From assembly GCA_016715245.1 (NCBI GenBank), contig JADKAS010000006.1:1-64000 (forward strand): 64,000 nucleotides of DNA, in the 5' to 3' direction. Below are positions 49,005 through 59,007 of the stretch, piece after piece (positions within the stretch are counted from its first letter, which is position 1; each line of letters opens with the position of its first letter). The notes beneath the pieces are model-generated. The model made no database searches. It was not told the origin of the DNA and was given only the letters and a program-made list of their open reading frames with translations. A program made the position numbers and the translations under genes. Source of the stretch: Saprospiraceae bacterium (GTDB lineage Bacteria > Bacteroidota > Bacteroidia > Chitinophagales > Saprospiraceae).

Positions 49005-49521
49005 TACAGGTGGAGGACAAGGCAGAATAGCCGGTATCACCTCTACTGAAAGTGGACAAGGTGTTAATGACGCAACTGTATTTATCAACAGAAATGCGAT
49101 TGAATATCCTAAGTCAATGCTGACGGTAGATGGTTTATATGCATTTGATGATGTTGCACCAAGTGTAAGCGGAGCTGACGGAGTACAATTATTTGCCAAC
49201 AAAGGCGGAGATTATGATAACGGTGTATCTACACTAGACTTAGTATTGATCCAAAGACATATCTTGAATATGGCAAAATTGGATAGTCCATACAAAGTGA
49301 TAGCTGCAGACGTAAACAATGATGCTAAGATCAATACCATTGACCTTGTAGAATTGAGAAAAGTAATCTTAGGTACTTCAGAAGAATTTACCAATAAGAG
49401 CTGGAGATTCCCGACGGCAAATCAGGTTATAAACGCTGAAAACGCATTCCCTTACAATGAAGTAATTAACTTACTTGTAAGCACAAATGATGTTGACGGA
49501 CAAGACTTTGTAGCTGTCAAA

Positions 49522-50322
49522 ATAGGTGATGTAAACGGAAGCGCATCTACAGATGTAATCAATGCACAGTCAGAAAGCAGAACAGCTTCAAGACTTGATT
49601 TGACAGCAGCTGAAAGAAGCGTAGAAGCCGGTGAAACATTTGAAGTAGCAGTTACGGCAGCTAACTTTAATGAAATCTTCGGATTCCAGTATACAATGAA
49701 CCTAAACGGAGCGAACTTCGTAGATGTAGTTTCCGGTGCTATTGAAGTAACTGAATCAAATGTTGGAGTAATTTCAAGTGATGTAATCACGATGAGTTAT
49801 GCAGCAAGAGAAGCAGTTTCTCTAAGAGCTGATGAGGTATTGTTCACCATCGTATTGAAAGCTGACAAAGCTGGTCAATTGAGTGACATGATCCAACTTA
49901 ACTCTAATGTAACCGCAGCTGAGTCTTATGTAGGTTCTACTATCAAAGTTCAGAATATCGGATTGACAGTAGGTTCTGTTGATGCAGCAGCTCAGATTGA
50001 GTTGTTCCAAAACGAACCAAACCCATTCAAAGCAACAACAAATGTAAACTTCTTCATGCCTAAAGCAGACAATGCAAGATTGACTGTTTATGATGTAACT
50101 GGTCGAGTAATCAACGTAAGAAACATCAATGCAGTACAAGGTTTGAATACAGAAGCATACACAAGAGAGCAATTGGGTACTTCCGGTATGTTGTATTACA
50201 AATTAGAAAGTGGTGATTTCACTGCTTCTAAGAAAATGATCATCATCGAATAAAGTTTTGACTGACAACCATAGCAAAAGAAGCCCTGTTGGAAATTCCA
50301 CCAGGGCTTCTTTTTTAATATT
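49522..50322 (+). repeat. Long direct repeat B, copy 2
   Basis: Partner of 39707-40507. Identity continues past the stop codon through the terminator and ends just after it, where the flanks become unrelated. Confidence 0.9.
50279..50316 (+). terminator. Rho-independent terminator
   Basis: Same hairpin as at 40464-40501 but with one mismatch: the left arm reads CCCTGTTGG against CCACCAGGG. A T run follows. It ends the M36 protease transcript. Confidence 0.9.
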
Positions 50323-50425
50323 AAAAACTAATTTTTTACAACATTTAACAATAAAATTCACAAATCAAAACCTTGAAAAATATCCAACATATAGAAAAAA
50401 ATATATTTTATACTGTAAATTTTTA

Positions 50426-50433
50426 TACCTTTG
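50426..50433 (+). promoter_or_regulatory. Bacteroidota-type -7 element
   Basis: TACCTTTG lies 35 bases before the first foldase gene and follows the terminator, so it marks the start of the foldase operon. Confidence 0.55.
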
Positions 50434-50468
50434 CGGTTTATTTTACATTTTGAATAAAACCGTAATAT

Positions 50469-52418
50469 ATGCGTACAATTTTTAGCATCTTATTTATCCT
50501 TTCATGTTGCATTCAGACATTAATTGCCCAAAAAGACAATGAAATCCTTATGACTGTTGGAAAGTCTGCTGTCAATGTTGGTGAATTTAAATATATATAT
50601 GAAAAAAATAACGGAGACAAAGCAGATTATTCCGAAAAAAGCTTGAACGAATATCTGGATTTGTATACTAATTTCAAAATTAAAGTTGAAAAAGCAAAAC
50701 AATTAAAACTTGATACCATTTCAGAATTAAAAACCGAATTACAAGGTTATCGAAAACAGTTGGCAAGCAGTTATCTGATAGATAAGGAAGTTACTGAAAA
50801 CCTGTTGAAAGAGCTCTACAACAGAACAAAATACGATATTGAATTAAGCCATATTTTTTTACCTGTTGGCATAGACGATACCGAGTCTAAAAAAGAGGAA
50901 ATAAAAAGTCAAATGATGGCAATTAAGTCAAAAATTATTTCCGGGCAAAGTTTTGATGAGGTAGCTAAAGAATATTCAAAAGACCCCAATAATGCTTCCA
51001 AAGGAGGTTATATGGGATTCATTACCGCTAAATTACCATCAGGGTTTTACAATCTTGAAACAGCAATTTATTCTACCAAAGAAGGAGAAATTTCAGATAT
51101 TGTTCAATCAAAGATAGGATTTCACATTTTGAAAGTTCATAGTAAAAGACCGGCGAGAGGACAGATTCAGGTAGCCCATATTTTTCTTAAAAAAGATAAC
51201 AAATCTGCTAAAACACTAATCGATAGTTTGTACACGGTATTAATGACGAACAATGATTTCGCACAACTTGCAGGCCAGTATTCAGAGGACAAAAACACAG
51301 GTAAAAATGGAGGAATATTACCTCCTTTTGGCATTAACACGTATGATGCCGAATTTGAAAACAATGCATTCGCACTTACAAAAGACAATGAAATCTCCAA
51401 ACCTTTTTTGTCAAAATCGGGATGGCATATTATTAAAAGAATGACTAGACCGGAACAGGACAGTTATGATATTTTTGTTAAAAAAATGAAATCCCAAATC
51501 AACAAGGATGAAAGATTTGATTTGGCAAAATTTACATTAATCAAATACATAAAAGAAACCAACGGATTTAGAGAAAACACTTCTGTGTTGGACACTTTTA
51601 TTAAAGGTTTGCAAGAGGACTTTTATTCTTATAAATGGAATCCCGAAGAAAAAAACAATGATGAAAAACTTTTTACCTTAGGAAATTCTTTTAGTTTCAC
51701 ATTGGGTGATTTTACCAATTATGTGAAAAAAAATACAAAAACGAGATTAAAATACGACAAAACCAGACCAGTTTCTCTTACGGCAAAAGAATTATACAAC
51801 GAATTTGTAAATGAAAAAGCAATAGAATTTGAAGAAAAAAATCTTGAATTTAAGTACCCGGATTTTAAATCTCTTATGAGAGAATATGAAGAAGGTATTT
51901 TGTTGTTTGAAGTAACCAAAATGAAAGTATGGGATAAAGCAAATCAGGATTCTGTAGGATTGGAACAGTTTTACAATGACAATAAAATCAAGTACATTGG
52001 AGAAGAGATTGCTAAGACAACCCAATTTATTATACACACGCAAGATCAAAAACTAGCGGAAAAAATTCTTAAATATGCCAGAAAAAATTCTTCTGAAAAA
52101 GTTTTGACTAAATTCAATAAATCTACAGGAGTTGTTACCATAATGGATGAAAATTTCGAAAAGTCACACCCGCTCATGAAAGATATCGTATGGAAATTGA
52201 ATGAATCTACTCCCATGATTCATAATACACAAGCCAAACATTTTACTTTCAGAAAAATCGTTGAAATTAAAGCATCAAAAACAAAAACACTAGGAGAAGC
52301 CAGAGGATATGTTGTGGCAGATTATCAGGATTTCCTTGAAAAACAATGGGTAAAAGAGTTAAAAAAGGAATTTCAAGTCATTGTCAATAAACCTGTTTTT
52401 ACAAGTATGATAAAATAA
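50469..52418 (+). CDS. Peptidylprolyl isomerase with two rotamase domains (PpiC/SurA type)
   Basis: A 649-residue exported foldase. A signal peptide ends near residue 20 (LIAQ). A SurA-like helical N-domain (about 22-120) is followed by two parvulin rotamase domains (about 122-226 and 230-325). The first contains SHIFLPV, GGYMGF and IGFHILKVH; the second AHIFLKK, NGGILPPF and GWHIIKR. The C-terminal 320 residues are a helical region without a clear family. It would help outer-membrane and secreted proteins fold in the periplasm. It is the first of three related genes, with 1 base to the next. Confidence 0.88.
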   Translation: MRTIFSILFILSCCIQTLIAQKDNEILMTVGKSAVNVGEFKYIYEKNNGDKADYSEKSLNEYLDLYTNFKIKVEKAKQLKLDTISELKTELQGYRKQLASSYLIDKEVTENLLKELYNRTKYDIELSHIFLPVGIDDTESKKEEIKSQMMAIKSKIISGQSFDEVAKEYSKDPNNASKGGYMGFITAKLPSGFYNLETAIYSTKEGEISDIVQSKIGFHILKVHSKRPARGQIQVAHIFLKKDNKSAKTLIDSLYTVLMTNNDFAQLAGQYSEDKNTGKNGGILPPFGINTYDAEFENNAFALTKDNEISKPFLSKSGWHIIKRMTRPEQDSYDIFVKKMKSQINKDERFDLAKFTLIKYIKETNGFRENTSVLDTFIKGLQEDFYSYKWNPEEKNNDEKLFTLGNSFSFTLGDFTNYVKKNTKTRLKYDKTRPVSLTAKELYNEFVNEKAIEFEEKNLEFKYPDFKSLMREYEEGILLFEVTKMKVWDKANQDSVGLEQFYNDNKIKYIGEEIAKTTQFIIHTQDQKLAEKILKYARKNSSEKVLTKFNKSTGVVTIMDENFEKSHPLMKDIVWKLNESTPMIHNTQAKHFTFRKIVEIKASKTKTLGEARGYVVADYQDFLEKQWVKELKKEFQVIVNKPVFTSMIK

Positions 52419-52419
52419 A

Positions 52420-53253
52420 ATGGGCCATAACGCTTCACTATTTAGTATTTTTGTTTTATTTTCTCTTTTAAGTTGTAATACAGACAGCAAAAATAAAGAT
52501 TTGAATCCTTTGGTTAAGGTGGGTGATAAAGTTTTGTTCAATTCTGTTATAGACCAGCTTGTAACGGAAGATACCAGTCCGGAAGATAGTGCTTCCATCG
52601 TTGGAGGATATGTGGAAAATTGGGTCCGGGACAATCTGGTTATATTAGAAGCTGAAAAAAATATCCCCCCAGACCTCAATCTATCCAAACTTGTTGACGA
52701 TTACCGCTCTTCACTTCTTATGTATCATTATGAAAATCTCCTGATAAAAAATCAACTTGATACTATAGTTACAAATGAGCAGAAAAAAGATTTCTACCAA
52801 TCATATGGTTCTCAGTTTATTCTTTCACATAAAATTATTAATCCTTTACTTATCAAAACAGGCAATAAGGATAAATCAGCCTTTAAATTTAAAGAAAATT
52901 TTAATAAGTGGGAAACCTCACAGATCCTTGAAGCTGCTAAAAGAAATAATTACACAATTATTTTTAATGGAAATAAATGGACAACCGTTGATGATGTAAA
53001 AATATATTTGCCCAAAATATCTGCTCAAAATGGCAAGAAAGGTTACAAAGATCATCTCATTATAAATCCAAATCAATATTTTGTTAAAATACTTGGTAAT
53101 TATAACGAAAATGAAATACCACCGTTAGAATATATTGATGATAAAATTGAACAGGTTATATTGAACAACCGAAAAACGGCTTTATTGAAATCAGTAAGAG
53201 AACAATTATATCAAAAAAATATCAACGCAAAAAAAATAATCTATTATCAATAG
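52420..53253 (+). CDS. Lipoprotein related to SurA N-domains, no rotamase domain
   Basis: A 277-residue predicted lipoprotein with lipobox LLSC (Cys19). Residues 30-100 (VKVGDKVLFNSVIDQLV and a helical WVRDNLVILEAEKN region) look like the chaperone N-domain of SurA/PpiC proteins. The rest lacks the GG and GxHI(I/L) motifs of parvulin domains. It starts 1 base after the upstream foldase stop and lies 35 bases before the SurA-like gene, so it is part of one operon. The likely role is a membrane-anchored helper of periplasmic folding, by context. Confidence 0.7.
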   Translation: MGHNASLFSIFVLFSLLSCNTDSKNKDLNPLVKVGDKVLFNSVIDQLVTEDTSPEDSASIVGGYVENWVRDNLVILEAEKNIPPDLNLSKLVDDYRSSLLMYHYENLLIKNQLDTIVTNEQKKDFYQSYGSQFILSHKIINPLLIKTGNKDKSAFKFKENFNKWETSQILEAAKRNNYTIIFNGNKWTTVDDVKIYLPKISAQNGKKGYKDHLIINPNQYFVKILGNYNENEIPPLEYIDDKIEQVILNNRKTALLKSVREQLYQKNINAKKIIYYQ

Positions 53254-53288
53254 TTGTTTTCATCTCAAAATATCTTAAAATTTATCCA

Positions 53289-54629
53289 TTGATTACATTC
53301 AGATTTTTACCCTTTATTTTATTCTTCTTTCTTCTTACAGAGTCAGGTTTTTCTCAGGACACCAATCTTCTCGACAAAGTTGTTGCCAAAGTAGGAAGTG
53401 AATATATCCTTAGCTCGGAGGTAGAAGAAGAGTTTTCTTATGCATCCAAACAAAAACCTGACTTGGGAGATGATGCTAAATGTTCCATTCTGGAAAATAT
53501 AATCGAACAAAAAGTTATTATATATCAGGCAAAACTTGATAGTATAGAAATCACTGATGAAGAAGTGGAAACTCAACTTGATTTCAGATTTGATGCAGTA
53601 TTGCGTCAAATGAATGGCGATGAATCTTTTTTTAAGGACTATTATGGTGCCACAGTTTCAGAAATGAAAGAGCGATACAGAGACGATCAGAAACAGAAAT
53701 TACTGGCCGAAAAAATGCAATACGATCTGATGTCAAGTATAGAGATAACACCAAAAGAAGTCGAAATCTTTTTTAAGACCATCCCGGTTGACAGTCTACC
53801 CTATTTTAAATCTGATATTGAATATTCAGAAATTGTAAGCAAGCCAATTGTAAACGAAGAAGAAAAAACAAAAGCATTTAGTAAAATTTCAGAATTAAGA
53901 AACAGGATTGTTGAAGGAAAAGAAGACTTTGCTGCATTGGCAACAAAATATTCTCAGGACCCGGGTTCAGCAGTACGTGGTGGCGACCTTGGTTTCGCTA
54001 AAAGAGGAGCCTATGTTCCTGAATTTGAAGCCACTGTTTACACACTGAATAAAAATGAAATTTCTGAGATCATTGAGACTGAGTATGGATATCACATCAT
54101 TCAGTTAATGGAAAGAAAAGGAAACTCCGTAAAGGCAAGGCATATTCTGATAAAACCTGAAATAACGTCTGATGATCTGATGAAGACAAAATCAAAACTT
54201 GAAGAAGTAAAAAAATGGGTTGAATCAGATAGTATATCCTTTGAAAAAGCTGTTAAGGATTATTCATTAAAAACACTTCCATCATACAGTAATTCCGGTC
54301 GTGTAAAAAATTTAAATAACGGAAGCACCTTTTTTGCAGCAGATGAATTGGATGCAGACACCTACTTTTCCTTGTTTGATTTAAAACCAAATCAGCTTTC
54401 AAAAGTTGATAACTTCACCTTACCTACCGGAGAAAAAGCGTTCAGACTATTGAAATTAACCACTATTTCAAAACCACACAAAGCAAATTTAAAAGAAGAC
54501 TATCACAAAATTGCAACCTTTGCTAAAGAAAGCAAAAAAAATGGAGTATTTCTACAATTGGATACAAGAAAGAAAAAAAGAAATATATATATACATAGAC
54601 CCAATGTACGGCTCATGTCCAAATTTTGA
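53289..54629 (+). CDS. surA: SurA-like periplasmic chaperone / peptidylprolyl isomerase
   Basis: A 446-residue exported chaperone. The assumed start is TTG 53289, which gives a signal peptide ending near FSQ. The SurA N-domain reads LLDKVVAKVGSEYILSSEVEEEF (in part about 27-45). A rotamase domain (about 175-277) has GGDLGFAKRGAYVPEFE and GYHIIQLMERKG. A second, weaker rotamase-like region begins KARHILIKPE. It would guide beta-barrel and T9SS cargo proteins through the periplasm. It is the third gene of the foldase operon. The gene symbol is by family resemblance. Confidence 0.85.
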   Translation: MITFRFLPFILFFFLLTESGFSQDTNLLDKVVAKVGSEYILSSEVEEEFSYASKQKPDLGDDAKCSILENIIEQKVIIYQAKLDSIEITDEEVETQLDFRFDAVLRQMNGDESFFKDYYGATVSEMKERYRDDQKQKLLAEKMQYDLMSSIEITPKEVEIFFKTIPVDSLPYFKSDIEYSEIVSKPIVNEEEKTKAFSKISELRNRIVEGKEDFAALATKYSQDPGSAVRGGDLGFAKRGAYVPEFEATVYTLNKNEISEIIETEYGYHIIQLMERKGNSVKARHILIKPEITSDDLMKTKSKLEEVKKWVESDSISFEKAVKDYSLKTLPSYSNSGRVKNLNNGSTFFAADELDADTYFSLFDLKPNQLSKVDNFTLPTGEKAFRLLKLTTISKPHKANLKEDYHKIATFAKESKKNGVFLQLDTRKKKRNIYIHRPNVRLMSKF

Positions 54630-54684
54630 GGAATATAAATCAAAATAGTTAAATTATTTTCAAAACATAACCGAACTGCAAATC

Positions 54685-56031
54685 ATGTCAAAACGAACGA
54701 TATTACTTAAAAACGCAAATATTGTCAATCGTGGCAAAACAATGAATGCCGATATTCTTATTCAGGATTCAAAAATTGAAAAAATTGATGCTAATATCAG
54801 CTATCAGGGTAATGTGCAGGAAATCGGGCTTGATGGACTTGTTGTTATTCCAGGCATTATTGACGATCAGGTTCACTTCAGAGAACCAGGATTAACACAT
54901 AAAGCCAATATAGCAACAGAATCAAGGGCAGCCATTATGGGTGGTGTTACTACATTTATGGAAATGCCCAATACCAATCCGCCTGCGACAACACAACCTT
55001 TACTGGAAGCCAAATTCAGAATTGCATCCAAAACATCTTATTGCAACTATTCTTTTTTCATGGGGGCATCAAATGACAACCTTGAGGAGGTTTTAAAAAC
55101 CGATCCTAAATCTGTATGTGGTGTCAAAGTTTTTATGGGCTCCAGCACAGGAAATATGCTGGTAGACAATTTTACTACTTTAGAAAAAATTTTCAGCAGT
55201 TCCGGTATGTTGATCGCCACCCACTGTGAAGATGAACAAACTATAAAAAATAATATTGACAGAGCAAAAACAAAATTTGGACCCGAACTGAAAGCGGACC
55301 ATCACCCTTTTATTCGAAACGAAGAAGCGTGTTATTTATCGAGTTCCAAAGCAGTTGCCCTCGCTAATAAGTACAATACCCGATTGCATGTATTGCACAT
55401 ATCTACAGCGGATGAAATACCGCTTTTTTCTAATTCTATTCCATTGGCTGAAAAAAGAATTACTTCAGAAGTATGTGTACACCATTTACATTTTTCATCA
55501 GAGGACTATAAAATAAAAGGTAATTTGATCAAATGTAATCCATCCATTAAAAATCAAACGCACAGAAATGCATTATGGAATGCATTGCTAAACGATACGT
55601 TTGACGTGGTGGCTACTGATCATGCCCCACATACCTGGGAAGAAAAGGCTCAGCCTTATATCAATGCACCTGCAGGCCTTCCACTTGTTCAGCATGGTCT
55701 CAATATCATGCTTAATTATTACCATGAAGGAAAAATAAGTCTGGAAAAAATTGTCGAAAAAATGTGTCATAATCCGGCCATTTGTTTTAGAATTGGCGAC
55801 CGGGGATTTGCAGAGGAAGGAATGTTTGCTGATCTCGTTGTTTTAGATCCCAATAAAAAATGGATTATTGACAAATCCAATATTGCATACAAATGTGGTT
55901 GGTCTCCTCTTGAAGGAATGGAATGTAAAGGTGAAGTGAGCTATACTTTTGTCAATGGAGAATTGGTTTATAAAAATGGTGAGGAACCCATTCAGGGTAA
56001 AGGACTTAGATTAAGATTTAAAGTAAACTAA
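54685..56031 (+). CDS. pyrC: Dihydroorotase
   Basis: A 448-residue amidohydrolase-fold enzyme of pyrimidine synthesis that closes carbamoyl-aspartate to dihydroorotate. It shows IDDQVHFREPGL (59-70) with the metal-ligand His, the region GVKVFMGSSTGNM holding the lysine that is carboxylated to bridge two metals, THCEDE, LHVLHISTADE, and ATDHAPHTWEEK with the catalytic Asp. Length and motif order fit Bacteroidota class I-type dihydroorotases. It lies 55 bases after the SurA-like gene and may be cotranscribed with it. Confidence 0.9.
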   Translation: MSKRTILLKNANIVNRGKTMNADILIQDSKIEKIDANISYQGNVQEIGLDGLVVIPGIIDDQVHFREPGLTHKANIATESRAAIMGGVTTFMEMPNTNPPATTQPLLEAKFRIASKTSYCNYSFFMGASNDNLEEVLKTDPKSVCGVKVFMGSSTGNMLVDNFTTLEKIFSSSGMLIATHCEDEQTIKNNIDRAKTKFGPELKADHHPFIRNEEACYLSSSKAVALANKYNTRLHVLHISTADEIPLFSNSIPLAEKRITSEVCVHHLHFSSEDYKIKGNLIKCNPSIKNQTHRNALWNALLNDTFDVVATDHAPHTWEEKAQPYINAPAGLPLVQHGLNIMLNYYHEGKISLEKIVEKMCHNPAICFRIGDRGFAEEGMFADLVVLDPNKKWIIDKSNIAYKCGWSPLEGMECKGEVSYTFVNGELVYKNGEEPIQGKGLRLRFKVN

Positions 56032-56064
56032 AACAGAAATCAAAATCAATTCACAAATATTTAC

Positions 56065-56072
56065 TACCTTTG
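56065..56072 (+). promoter_or_regulatory. Bacteroidota-type -7 element
   Basis: TACCTTTG lies 19 bases before the guaA start codon, in the 60-base gap after the dihydroorotase gene. No clear -33 element is seen. Confidence 0.5.
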
Positions 56073-56091
56073 ATTTTGTACCCATACCCAT

Positions 56092-57630
56092 ATGAAAGAC
56101 CTTGTCATTATTTTAGATTTTGGTTCACAATACACCCAGCTAATTGCAAGACGATTAAGGGAATTGCAGGTCTACTGCGAAATATTACCGTATAATAAGT
56201 TTTCAGCTGTTGACAAAAACGTAAAAGGAGTAATACTTTCAGGAAGTCCATTTTCAGTCCTTGACAATAATGCTCTGGATCTTGACCTGCATCCTATCTT
56301 AAACAAGTATCCGGTTTTGGGCATATGTTATGGTGCACAATTGATTGCCCAAAAACATAATGGAAAAGTTTTAAGATCCGAAAAAAGAGAATACGGTAAA
56401 GCAAAACTTTCTGAAGTAACTGATGACATTTTGTTTAAAAATGTCCAGTCCGAAAGTCAGGTTTGGATGTCTCATGGCGATTCTGTAGAAATACTTCCAG
56501 ATGCCTTTGAAATGATAGCATCAACAAAAGACATTCCTGTGGCTGCCTACAAATCAAAAAAAGATGCTTTTGATTTCCCGGTGTATTGTTTACAATTTCA
56601 TCCGGAAGTCACCCATAGTCTTGATGGTAAAAATATTTTATCAAATTTTGTTTTCAAAATCTGTGGCTGTAGTGCAGACTGGACACCTTTGTCTATCGTA
56701 GAAGAGTCCATCAGGATGATTAAAGAAACTGTTAAGGACGAAGAGGTGCTAATGGGTCTTTCAGGTGGCGTCGATTCTAGTGTTGCTGCCATGTTGATAC
56801 ACAGAGCCATAGGTAAAAAACTTCATTGTGTTTTTATAGATAATGGTTTGCTTCGTAAAAATGAGTTTGAGGAGGTATTGGATTCCTATTACGGATTAGG
56901 TCTAAATATCAAAGGTGTTAGAGCTGGAGACCGTTTTTTGAATGCCCTGAGTGGGGTCAGCGAACCTGAAGCTAAACGAAAAATCATTGGTAAACTTTTT
57001 ATAGAAATATTTCAGGAGGAAGCTAAATCTCATCCCAATGTAAATTATTTAGGTCAGGGTACTATTTATCCGGATGTTATAGAATCCATTTCAGTCCATG
57101 GTCCTTCAGTTACCATTAAGTCTCATCACAATGTAGGTGGTTTGCCTGAAATCCTGCACCTTTCACTTGTAGAACCCTTGAGAATGATGTTTAAGGATGA
57201 AGTCAGGAAGGTAGGTCTTGCTATGGGTTTACCGGATTTTTTACTCCAAAGACATCCCTTTCCGGGTCCTGGTTTAGGCATCAGGGTATTGGGCGAAGTG
57301 ACTGAAAAAAAAGTCAGACTTTGCCAGGAAGCAGATTCCATATTTATCAAGCTACTTAAAGAGGAAGGATGGTATGATGAGGTTTGGCAGGCAGGAGCCA
57401 TATTACTACCTGTTCAGAGTGTTGGCGTTATGGGAGATGAGCGAACCTATGATTATACAATAGCTTTGCGTTGTGTCAATTCAGTAGATGGAATGACGGC
57501 AGAATGGAGTCATCTTCCTTACGAACTTCTGGCAAAAATTTCAAGTGACATCATTAATCAGGTAAAAGGCATAAACCGCGTAGTATATGACATCAGTACA
57601 AAACCTCCTGCTACCATTGAATGGGAATAG
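56092..57630 (+). CDS. guaA: GMP synthase (glutamine-hydrolysing)
   Basis: A 512-residue enzyme that aminates XMP to GMP. The N-terminal class I glutamine amidotransferase domain has the nucleophile in LGICYGAQ (Cys79) and the rest of the triad in QFHPE (His170, Glu172). The ATP-pyrophosphatase domain begins with the PP-loop SGGVDS (224-229). The C-terminal dimerisation domain ends with the conserved PPATIEWE. It is full length. Its stop codon is TAG, which shows that TAG is a true stop in this genome. Confidence 0.97.
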   Translation: MKDLVIILDFGSQYTQLIARRLRELQVYCEILPYNKFSAVDKNVKGVILSGSPFSVLDNNALDLDLHPILNKYPVLGICYGAQLIAQKHNGKVLRSEKREYGKAKLSEVTDDILFKNVQSESQVWMSHGDSVEILPDAFEMIASTKDIPVAAYKSKKDAFDFPVYCLQFHPEVTHSLDGKNILSNFVFKICGCSADWTPLSIVEESIRMIKETVKDEEVLMGLSGGVDSSVAAMLIHRAIGKKLHCVFIDNGLLRKNEFEEVLDSYYGLGLNIKGVRAGDRFLNALSGVSEPEAKRKIIGKLFIEIFQEEAKSHPNVNYLGQGTIYPDVIESISVHGPSVTIKSHHNVGGLPEILHLSLVEPLRMMFKDEVRKVGLAMGLPDFLLQRHPFPGPGLGIRVLGEVTEKKVRLCQEADSIFIKLLKEEGWYDEVWQAGAILLPVQSVGVMGDERTYDYTIALRCVNSVDGMTAEWSHLPYELLAKISSDIINQVKGINRVVYDISTKPPATIEWE

Positions 57631-57631
57631 G

Positions 57632-58999
57632 GTGTATCTCATTTTGATTTTCCTAATGTGGCTTGGCTTGGGGTGTAGTCCTAAAACAACTATTCCTCCT
57701 TCAAATAAGGTCGTTCAGCAGGCCACAAAAAATATAAAAGACACGGTTCCTGAAGAGATTGTTCAAAAATATCCGGATACACTAGTTTGGAAAAACGTCT
57801 CCGATCAATATCCTCCAATCATATCTCCTGAAGAAATAAACATCCAAGAGAAAGTGATTCATTCCTATTCTAAAGGAGAAAAAGTATTTTTGAAAAAAAA
57901 ATATTTTCTTTCATTACTGATACCATTAAAAAGTAATCAATATACCAACTCAAGTCTTGCATCCAATCGTTTTGTTCAATTTTATGCAGGAGCTTTGCTT
58001 GCCCTGGAAGATTTGGAAAGAAATAATCTGCACCTGGAAATAAACATTACGGATACAGAATACCCTGGCTTTTCCGCGCAAAAATTTATGGACTCAATAG
58101 ATTATACTAAAACTGATCTAATCATTGGGCCTTTTGAAAGAGAAGACTTAAAAATTGTCACAGGAGAAGCTCTCAAAAAACAAATCACTGTAATATCTCC
58201 ATGGCAAACCAGTACAAAAATAGCTAAGGAAAATGATTTTTATGTGCAACTAAAACCGAACTTAAAAGAACATTTCATTAAAATCACTGAAAATGTTTGC
58301 AGTTTATACAATAGAGGAGAAGTAACCGTCATAACCCACAACAATCAGGAGGGAAAAGCCTGGTTCAACTACTTCAGTGAAACCGCACAAAAAATAACAG
58401 GAAACAAAAGTTATCTGAACCACTTTACTGTTTCAGAAGATAGTTTACAATCACCAAATACCGCATTTGTAAGGATGTTTAGCAACAATCCTCCCAAAGC
58501 CGTGATACTTCCTTATTACTCGTACAATGATGAAGAAAAACTGTATTCTGTTGTCAGGAGATTAAGTGCCGATAAAGGTAAAAAAGAGGTAGTTGTGTAT
58601 GGAATGCCTTTATTACATGATTCAGAACGCATTGATTATGAATATTATTCAACACTAAATGTAAGAATTGCCATTTCGGATTTTATGGATGAGTCGAAAT
58701 ATGAGGTTAAAAATTTTAAAAAAAGATATTATGACATGTTTGGCGAAATAGCCGGCCATGACGCTGTAAAAGGTTATGATGTCTTCATGTTTATTGGTAA
58801 AAATCTGGAGGAATATGGTTCCAAATTTCAGGAGCACATCATAAGTCAAAGACAAAATTATTTAATGTCTGATTTTGAAATACATAAATCAGTATCAGAT
58901 GAAGAAAAATCCAGAGTAAATATAGATTTTGATTTTTTTGAAAATAAACAAATACAAATCATTGAATTCAGAGACTCAGGTTTTAAAGTAATTGATTAA
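57632..58999 (+). CDS. Periplasmic-binding-protein-like lipoprotein (PBP1 fold)
   Basis: An approximately 455-residue predicted lipoprotein. I choose GTG 57632, one base after the guaA stop, because the signal MYLILIFLMWLGLGC then has a normal length with the lipid Cys near 15; the upstream ATG 57587 would overlap guaA and lengthen the signal by 15 residues. After a Pro/Lys linker a type-1 periplasmic binding fold follows (about 100-450): SLLIPLKS, LIIGPFERED, ITVISPWQTS, VTVITHN and AGHDAVKGYDVFMFIG. Relatives include LpoA-like and amino-acid receptor-like proteins. The ligand and partner are unknown. Confidence 0.75.
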   Translation: MYLILIFLMWLGLGCSPKTTIPPSNKVVQQATKNIKDTVPEEIVQKYPDTLVWKNVSDQYPPIISPEEINIQEKVIHSYSKGEKVFLKKKYFLSLLIPLKSNQYTNSSLASNRFVQFYAGALLALEDLERNNLHLEINITDTEYPGFSAQKFMDSIDYTKTDLIIGPFEREDLKIVTGEALKKQITVISPWQTSTKIAKENDFYVQLKPNLKEHFIKITENVCSLYNRGEVTVITHNNQEGKAWFNYFSETAQKITGNKSYLNHFTVSEDSLQSPNTAFVRMFSNNPPKAVILPYYSYNDEEKLYSVVRRLSADKGKKEVVVYGMPLLHDSERIDYEYYSTLNVRIAISDFMDESKYEVKNFKKRYYDMFGEIAGHDAVKGYDVFMFIGKNLEEYGSKFQEHIISQRQNYLMSDFEIHKSVSDEEKSRVNIDFDFFENKQIQIIEFRDSGFKVID

Positions 59000-59007
59000 T
59001 TTTTAGA

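Larger units (their letters stand above)
40788..50253 (+). pseudogene. Giant T9SS-secreted fungalysin (M36) metalloprotease, frameshifted
   Basis: One gene of about 3,155 codons read in three frames (40788-42428, 42395-45235, 45217-50253). It has a signal peptide (about 1-27), an FTP-like propeptide and a fungalysin domain with HEYAH at 462-466 and the third ligand in GEGWSD (Glu490). Then follow a fibronectin-III-like domain (43040-43320), a P/Homo B domain (43330-43760), a short beta domain, six tandem 79-residue repeats (44231-45645), an Ig-like domain, and the tail shared with the reprolysin-like protein ending in dockerin-like, cohesin-like and T9SS domains. Shift one is a missing base near 42383 (PTPYSTNMA expected). 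Shift two is a cluster of indels at about 45140-45205 inside repeat four or five. Both break otherwise conserved sequence, so sequence or assembly error is likely. The product should be a surface or released protease. Confidence 0.85.

Noticed and set aside
57587..57631. Upstream ATG start of the PBP-like lipoprotein
   Set aside because: It would overlap the end of guaA and add 15 mostly polar residues before the signal core. GTG 57632 gives a standard lipoprotein signal.
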